Source: Sphingobium sp. (GTDB lineage Bacteria; Pseudomonadota; Alphaproteobacteria; Sphingomonadales; Sphingomonadaceae). From it: a stretch of 18,135 bases of DNA. Position numbers and translations under genes: made by a program. Positions 13,624 through 18,135 of this stretch are shown here, piece by piece. The stretch's first letter is position 1. Each line of letters starts with the position of its first letter. The stretch spans positions 1 through 18,135 of the forward strand of contig JASBTC010000175.1 of the NCBI GenBank assembly GCA_030148625.1. Direction: 5' to 3'. The notes beneath the pieces are model-generated. The model saw nothing but the letters and a program-made list of their open reading frames with translations. It did no database searches and was not told the origin of the DNA.

Positions 13624-16600
13624 TCAGTCCTTTGCACCATATCCGCCACCCCCCGGCGTCTCGATCACGAACACATCCCCCGCCGCCATGTCGACACCCG
13701 CCGTCGCCGACAGCCGTTCCTCGCCACCGTCTGTCCGGATCACGCGATTGACGCCGGGCGCGCCATCCTCTCCGCCCATCAATCCACGCGGTGGCACCGC
13801 GCGGCGATTGGACAGGATCGAGGCGCGCATCGGCGCGAGGAAACGGACACGGCGCACCACGCCATCGCCACCTTCATTTGCCCCCCCGCCACCCGATCCA
13901 TGACGGATCGAGAAGGATTCGAGCAGGACGGGCAATCGCGTCTCCAATATTTCGGGATCGGTGAGCCGGCTGTTGGTCATATGCGTCTGCACCGCGCTCG
14001 CGCCGTCGAAACCGGGGCCGGCGCCCGAGCCGCCCGCGATCGTCTCATAATATTGATGGTGCGCGTCGCCGAAGGTGAAGTTGTTCATCGTGCCCTGCGA
14101 TCCGGCCAGCGCGCCGGTCGCGGCGAACAGCGCATCGGTGATCGCCTGGCTGGTCTCGACATTGCCCGCGACCACCGCCGCTGGATAGACCGGGTTGAGC
14201 ATCGAACCGACCGGCACGATCAGCTCGATCGGTTTCAGGCACCCGTCATTCATCGGGATCGCATCGTCGACCAGGGTGCGGAAGACGTAGAGCGTCGCCG
14301 CGCGGCAGATCGAATAAGGTGCGTTGAAATTGTCGGGCAGTTGCGCGCTGGTGCCGGTGAAGTCGATGCGCGCCGACCGCGCCGCCTTGTCGACCGAAAC
14401 CGTGACGCGGATCACCGCGCCATTGTCCATTTCCACTTCCGCCGCACCGTCGACGAGGCCCGCGATCAGCCGGCGAACCGCTTCCTCGGCATTGGCGATG
14501 ACATGGCCCATATAGGCGCGGACCACGCCCGGGCCATATTCGGCGGTGACGCGGCGAAATTCGCTCTCGCCGCGCGCGCATGCCGCGATCTGCGCCTTCA
14601 GGTCGGCGATATTGCGATCGGGATTGCGCGCCGGCCATGCGCCCGAGGCCAGCAGCGCACGCATCTCGGCTTCGAGGAAACGACCGGCATCGACGAGCAG
14701 GTGATTGTCGATCAGCACCCCTTCCTCGTCGACGCTGCGGCTGTCTGGCGGCATCGATCCCGGCGCGATCCCGCCGATATCGGCATGATGGCCGCGCGCC
14801 GCCACGAAAGCGGCCGGCCCCGCTTGGCCATCGATGAAGACCGGCTTGATGACGGTGATGTCGGGCAGATGGGTGCCGCCCCGATAGGGTGCGTTGAGCA
14901 CATAGACGTCGCCGGGTTTCATCCCGCGTCCGTCATTGGGGGCGCCCCTGGCATTGACGCCGCGCGCGTCGATGATGGTGCGGATACTGTCGCCCATCGA
15001 CCCCAGATGGACCGGGATATGCGGCGCATTGGCGATCAGCGCACCGTCGGCGGCGAACAGCGCGCAGGAGAAGTCGAGCCGTTCCTTGATATTGACCGAA
15101 CTCGCGGTGTTCTGGAGCGCGACCCCCATTTCCTCGGCGATCGCCATGAAGAGATTGTTGAAGATCTCGAGCATCACCGGATCGGCATCGGTGCCGATCG
15201 CGTGAACCATCTCGCGCGGGACGGCACGCGTCAGCAGCAAATTGCCGATCGCATCGACCTCCGCCTGCCAGCCGGGCTCGACGACCGTGGTGGCCGACGC
15301 GTCGACGATCAGCGCCGGCCCGACGACGCGCGCACGCTCGCGCAACGACGCCCGGTCATGGATGCTGCCATAGCCGGGCATCAGGCGCGCTTCGGGCGCC
15401 GCCTGGTCCTGCGCTTCCCGCGGAATATCGAGCAGCCCGCCTTCATCCCATGACCGTCCGATCGCCTCGGCGATCAACGTCTCGACGATGACGGGCGTGT
15501 CCGGAGAGATGAAGCCGAAGCGCGTCTGGTGCCGTGCCTCGAATTCGAGGCGCATCTCGTCGGACAGCCCCAGCGGAAGCTCGATCGTGCTGTCGCTGCC
15601 TTCGTAGCGCAACGCCGCACGGCGATGAACCTGGCTATGCGCGAGCGGCACGTCCTGCGCGCGTAGCGTGTTCAGCGCCTCGCGCGCCAACCGGTCGATC
15701 CGCACGAGATTGCTGCCCAGCGGCCGGCCGAACGATTCCTGCCGCATCACGCTGATGTCGGCGAGTCCCATGCCATAGGCCGAAAGCACGCCGGCAAGCG
15801 GATGGATCAGGACCCGTTCCATGCCGAGCGCATCCGCGACCAGACAGGCATGCTGCCCGCCCGCGCCGCCAAAGCAGGTGAGCGTGTAGCGCGTCACGTC
15901 ATGCCCGCGCGCGATCGAGATCTTCTTGATCGCGTTCGCCATATTGTCGATCGCGATGCGCAGAAAGCCTTTGGCGACCTCCTCCGGCGTCATCGGCGTT
16001 CCCGTTGCGGCCGTGATCTCGTCAGCCAGCGCGGTGAACCGCGTCCGCACCACATCGACGTCGATCGGCTGGTTGCCATCGGGGCCGAACACCGCCGGAA
16101 AATAGTCAGGCCTGATCTTGCCGAGCAGCAGGTTGCAGTCGGTCACGGTCAGCGGACCGCCGCGCCGATAACAGGCGGGTCCGGGAACCGCGCCGGCGGA
16201 ATCGGGGCCTACCCTGAAACGCGTACCGTCGAAATGACAGATCGAGCCACCGCCCGCCGCGACGGTGTGGATCTCCAGCATAGGCGCACGAACGCGGACA
16301 CCCGCGACCATGGTCTCTGCGGTGCGCTCATATTCGCCCGCATAATGCGAGACGTCGGTCGAGGTGCCTCCCATGTCGAAGCCGATGACGCGGCTGTGCC
16401 CCGCCTGGGCGGCGGTCCGGACCATGCCGACGATGCCGCCCGCCGGGCCGGACAGGATCGCATCCTTGCCCTGGAGTCCGTCATGCTCGATCAACCCGCC
16501 GCTCGACTGCATGAACAGCAGGTGCGCTTCACTGTCGAGCGCGCCGACGACGCGATCGACATAGCGTCTGAGCACCGGCGAGAGATAGGCATCGACCACC

Positions 16601-17205
16601 GTGGTATCGCCGCGGCCGATCAGCTTGATCAGTGGCCCCACCCGATGGCTCGCCGAAACCTGCACAAAGCCGATCTCCCGGGCGAGATCGGCAAGCGCCG
16701 CCTCATGGTCGGTCCAGTGCCAGCCATGCATCAGGACGATGGCGATCGCCCGGATACCATCGTCATAAGCGGCCCGGAACGCGCGGTCTGCGGCGCCCAG
16801 ATCGATCGGCTGCAGCACCGTGCCGTCAGCCGTCACGCGCTCGTCGATCTCCACGACACGATCGTAAAGCGGTTCGGGCAGGACGATCCTGCGCGCGAAG
16901 ATGTCCGGACGCGCCTGATGCCCGATCCTGAGCGCGTCGCCGAAGCCGCGCGTGATCGCGAGCAGGGTCCGCTCGCCCTTGCGTTCGAGCAGCGCATTGG
17001 TGGCAACGGTGGTGCCCATCTTGACCGATTCGATCGTGCCGCCGCCATGCGCATCCATCAGCATGCGGATGCCCGCGGTCGCCGCATCCTCATATTGGCC
17101 CGGATTCTCCGACAACAGCTTGGCGGTCAGCACGCGCCCCTTGGGTGTCCGCGCGACGATGTCGGTAAAGGTGCCGCCGCGATCGATCGAAAAGGACCAG
17201 CTCAC
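13624..17205 (-). CDS. 5-oxoprolinase (ATP-hydrolysing), fused HyuA-HyuB type
   Basis: Cytoplasmic enzyme of 1193 residues that uses ATP to open 5-oxo-L-proline to L-glutamate. The HyuA-like half (about 1-655) starts [14 protein letters not shown] (5-18); the DRGGTFTD form of the phosphate-binding loop is typical of oxoprolinases rather than hydantoinases. It continues with [17 protein letters not shown] (63-79) and the second nucleotide motif [14 protein letters not shown] (about 274-287). The HyuB half starts near 672 ([17 protein letters not shown]) and includes [29 protein letters not shown] and the end ETPGGGGYG. Eukaryotic OPLAH is about 1288 residues, and bacterial single-chain forms are near 1200. 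The GTG start at 17205 lies 7 nt after the mtnP stop; no strong ribosome-binding site is visible, suggesting translational coupling. It is not the PxpABC type. The adjacent permease pair supports this substrate over hydantoins. Confidence 0.93.
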   Translation of the reverse strand: MSWSFSIDRGGTFTDIVARTPKGRVLTAKLLSENPGQYEDAATAGIRMLMDAHGGGTIESVKMGTTVATNALLERKGERTLLAITRGFGDALRIGHQARPDIFARRIVLPEPLYDRVVEIDERVTADGTVLQPIDLGAADRAFRAAYDDGIRAIAIVLMHGWHWTDHEAALADLAREIGFVQVSASHRVGPLIKLIGRGDTTVVDAYLSPVLRRYVDRVVGALDSEAHLLFMQSSGGLIEHDGLQGKDAILSGPAGGIVGMVRTAAQAGHSRVIGFDMGGTSTDVSHYAGEYERTAETMVAGVRVRAPMLEIHTVAAGGGSICHFDGTRFRVGPDSAGAVPGPACYRRGGPLTVTDCNLLLGKIRPDYFPAVFGPDGNQPIDVDVVRTRFTALADEITAATGTPMTPEEVAKGFLRIAIDNMANAIKKISIARGHDVTRYTLTCFGGAGGQHACLVADALGMERVLIHPLAGVLSAYGMGLADISVMRQESFGRPLGSNLVRIDRLAREALNTLRAQDVPLAHSQVHRRAALRYEGSDSTIELPLGLSDEMRLEFEARHQTRFGFISPDTPVIVETLIAEAIGRSWDEGGLLDIPREAQDQAAPEARLMPGYGSIHDRASLRERARVVGPALIVDASATTVVEPGWQAEVDAIGNLLLTRAVPREMVHAIGTDADPVMLEIFNNLFMAIAEEMGVALQNTASSVNIKERLDFSCALFAADGALIANAPHIPVHLGSMGDSIRTIIDARGVNARGAPNDGRGMKPGDVYVLNAPYRGGTHLPDITVIKPVFIDGQAGPAAFVAARGHHADIGGIAPGSMPPDSRSVDEEGVLIDNHLLVDAGRFLEAEMRALLASGAWPARNPDRNIADLKAQIAACARGESEFRRVTAEYGPGVVRAYMGHVIANAEEAVRRLIAGLVDGAAEVEMDNGAVIRVTVSVDKAARSARIDFTGTSAQLPDNFNAPYSICRAATLYVFRTLVDDAIPMNDGCLKPIELIVPVGSMLNPVYPAAVVAGNVETSQAITDALFAATGALAGSQGTMNNFTFGDAHHQYYETIAGGSGAGPGFDGASAVQTHMTNSRLTDPEILETRLPVLLESFSIRHGSGGGGANEGGDGVVRRVRFLAPMRASILSNRRAVPPRGLMGGEDGAPGVNRVIRTDGGEERLSATAGVDMAAGDVFVIETPGGGGYGAKD

Positions 17206-17212
17206 CGTCGGA

Positions 17213-18088
17213 TCACCGGCTGCCCAGCACCCGCGCGGTGATCGCGTCGAGCTTTGCCATCAGCATCGGATCGCGCTTTTCGGGCGCAGTCATCAGCGCG
17301 ACGTCGAGCGCGGTATCGATCGGCGAAGGCGGCCGCACTGCCGGCAGCGATCGCGCGAATTCGACGACGAGCTGCTTCGCCAGCCCGCTGTTCGCGATGA
17401 GCTGCGCGATGACTTCGTCCACCTCGACATGGCCCTCCCCCTCGCGCCAGCTGTCATAGTCGGTCACCATCCCCACCACCGCGTAGGGAAGCTCCGCCTC
17501 GCGCGCCAGCTTGGCCTCGGGCATCGCGGTCATGCCGATGACGTCGCAGCCCCATTGACGATAGAGCCGGCTTTCGGCGCGCGTCGAGAATTGCGGTCCT
17601 TCCATCACCAGTTGGGTCGCGCCCTCATGGATATCGGCGCCCACTGCGCGGCCGGCGGCCGCGAGCATCGCCGACAGCCGGGGACAGACCGGATCGGCGA
17701 CCGAGACATGCGCGACGCACCCCGTGCCGAAAAAGCTCTTCACGCGCGCGAAGGTGCGATCGACGAACTGATCGATCACCACGAACTTGCCGGGCGGCAG
17801 ATGTTCCTGAAGCGAGCCGATCGCGGAGAGCGAGATCAGGTCGGTGCAGCCTGCGCGCTTCAACGCGTCGATATTGGCGCGCGCATTGAGTTCGCTCGGG
17901 GAAATGCGATGGCCGCGACCATGGCGGGGCAGGAAGACGAACTTCACGCCTTCGATGCGGCCGGTCAGCAATTCATCCGAAGGGGCGCCCCAGGGCGTGT
18001 CAATCGCGATCCATTGCGGGTCTTCGAGACCGTCGATCGCATAGACGCCGGATCCCCCGACCACGCCGATGGTCCATTCGCTGCTCAT
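17213..18088 (-). CDS. mtnP: S-methyl-5'-thioadenosine phosphorylase
   Basis: Cytoplasmic purine-nucleoside-phosphorylase-family enzyme of 291 residues that splits methylthioadenosine into adenine and methylthioribose-1-phosphate, a methionine salvage step. Motifs: GVVGGSGVY (8-16, phosphate site), TPWGAPSD (31-38), [15 protein letters not shown] (54-68), [25 protein letters not shown] (88-112), [15 protein letters not shown] (163-177), [13 protein letters not shown] (185-197) and VTDYDSW (208-214). The paired Asp residues in TDYD mark the adenine-specific MTAP subgroup, where guanosine-type enzymes carry Asn. The start is ATG 18088 with AAGGTGA at 18093-18099. It is the first complete gene of the operon. 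Its product does not feed oxoproline metabolism directly; both belong to sulfur amino acid and glutathione salvage in a broad sense. Confidence 0.93.
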   Translation of the reverse strand: MSSEWTIGVVGGSGVYAIDGLEDPQWIAIDTPWGAPSDELLTGRIEGVKFVFLPRHGRGHRISPSELNARANIDALKRAGCTDLISLSAIGSLQEHLPPGKFVVIDQFVDRTFARVKSFFGTGCVAHVSVADPVCPRLSAMLAAAGRAVGADIHEGATQLVMEGPQFSTRAESRLYRQWGCDVIGMTAMPEAKLAREAELPYAVVGMVTDYDSWREGEGHVEVDEVIAQLIANSGLAKQLVVEFARSLPAVRPPSPIDTALDVALMTAPEKRDPMLMAKLDAITARVLGSR

Positions 18089-18135
18089 GCCGTCACCTTG
18101 ATTGAGATTGGTCGCCCATGAACACCGAAGGGGCG
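18085..18135 (-). CDS. Possible 3' end of an upstream operon gene, cut by window edge
   Basis: On the minus strand the frame from the window edge stays open for 16 codons ([16 protein letters not shown]) and stops at TGA 18087-18085, overlapping the mtnP start as ATGA. This is the same junction type used three times further along the operon, which argues for a real upstream gene. The fragment is too short to identify. The alternative is a divergent plus-strand gene starting at ATG 18118 (MNTEGA), which would make this stretch an intergenic promoter region. Both are weak. Confidence 0.35.
   Translation of the reverse strand, partial: RPFGVHGRPISIKVTA

Noticed and set aside
12973..15453. 826-codon open frame on the plus strand, opposite DUF969 and 5-oxoprolinase
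   Set aside because: Same cause: it mirrors the real genes and shows an R/D/H/Q-rich composition without recognisable motifs or a ribosome-binding site.
13624..17205. Hydantoinase or acetone carboxylase instead of 5-oxoprolinase
   Set aside because: Those enzymes are usually separate A and B subunits; the single-chain fusion, the DRGGTFTD motif and the DUF969/DUF979 neighbours fit 5-oxoprolinase better.
15802..17241. 479-codon plus-strand frame opposite the HyuA half of 5-oxoprolinase
   Set aside because: Shadow frame with R/D/H-rich composition and no family pattern.

Overview
The window looks like chromosomal DNA from a high-GC alphaproteobacterium, most likely a sphingomonad. The evidence is the strong G/C bias at third codon positions, a TonB receptor with a DIIVTG-type N-terminus, a fused OPLAH-type 5-oxoprolinase, CsgG/HfaB-like and CocE-type secreted proteins, and a CCCCC/GGGGG hairpin between convergent genes of a kind I associate with sphingomonads. 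Species cannot be read from the sequence. I see no transposase, integrase, CRISPR array, phage gene or obvious compositional break. The density is that of ordinary chromosome: about 13 full genes, one tRNA and one or two genes cut by the window edges.

Left part (1-4841). The 5' end of lepA runs off the left edge on the minus strand. On the plus strand are a Gly-rich CsgG/HfaB-like envelope protein ending in a textbook terminator, a YVTN-type beta-propeller with a signal peptide, and a secreted CocE/NonD (S15-type) serine hydrolase. A perfect 16-bp palindrome lies just upstream of the hydrolase gene.

Middle part (4848-8238). A hairpin separates the hydrolase gene from a minus-strand pnuC-nadR pair (nicotinamide riboside uptake, then phosphorylation and adenylylation to NAD), joined by a 4-nt GTGA overlap. 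Divergent from it is a ferredoxin/adrenodoxin-type NADP+ reductase. Then come a tRNA-Pro(CGG) with a recognisable promoter and a small Lys/Ala-rich protein with one membrane segment.

Right part (8287-18088, minus strand). Seven tightly packed genes read mtnP, 5-oxoprolinase, DUF969, DUF979, DUF2891, zeta-class GST/maleylacetoacetate isomerase, TonB-dependent receptor. Three of the six junctions are ATGA overlaps and the other gaps are 7, 18 and 33 nt, so this is almost certainly one transcript, and an eighth gene may enter from the right edge. The DUF969/DUF979 membrane pair is a predicted 5-oxoproline permease and lies next to the enzyme that opens 5-oxoproline to glutamate. A dedicated outer-membrane receptor, a glutathione-dependent enzyme and the uncharacterised DUF2891 protein are attached. 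I read the cluster as an import-and-use pathway for 5-oxoproline or a larger pyroglutamyl, gamma-glutamyl or glutathione-derived compound. This is the most interesting system in the window. The receptor's substrate and the role of DUF2891 are unknown.
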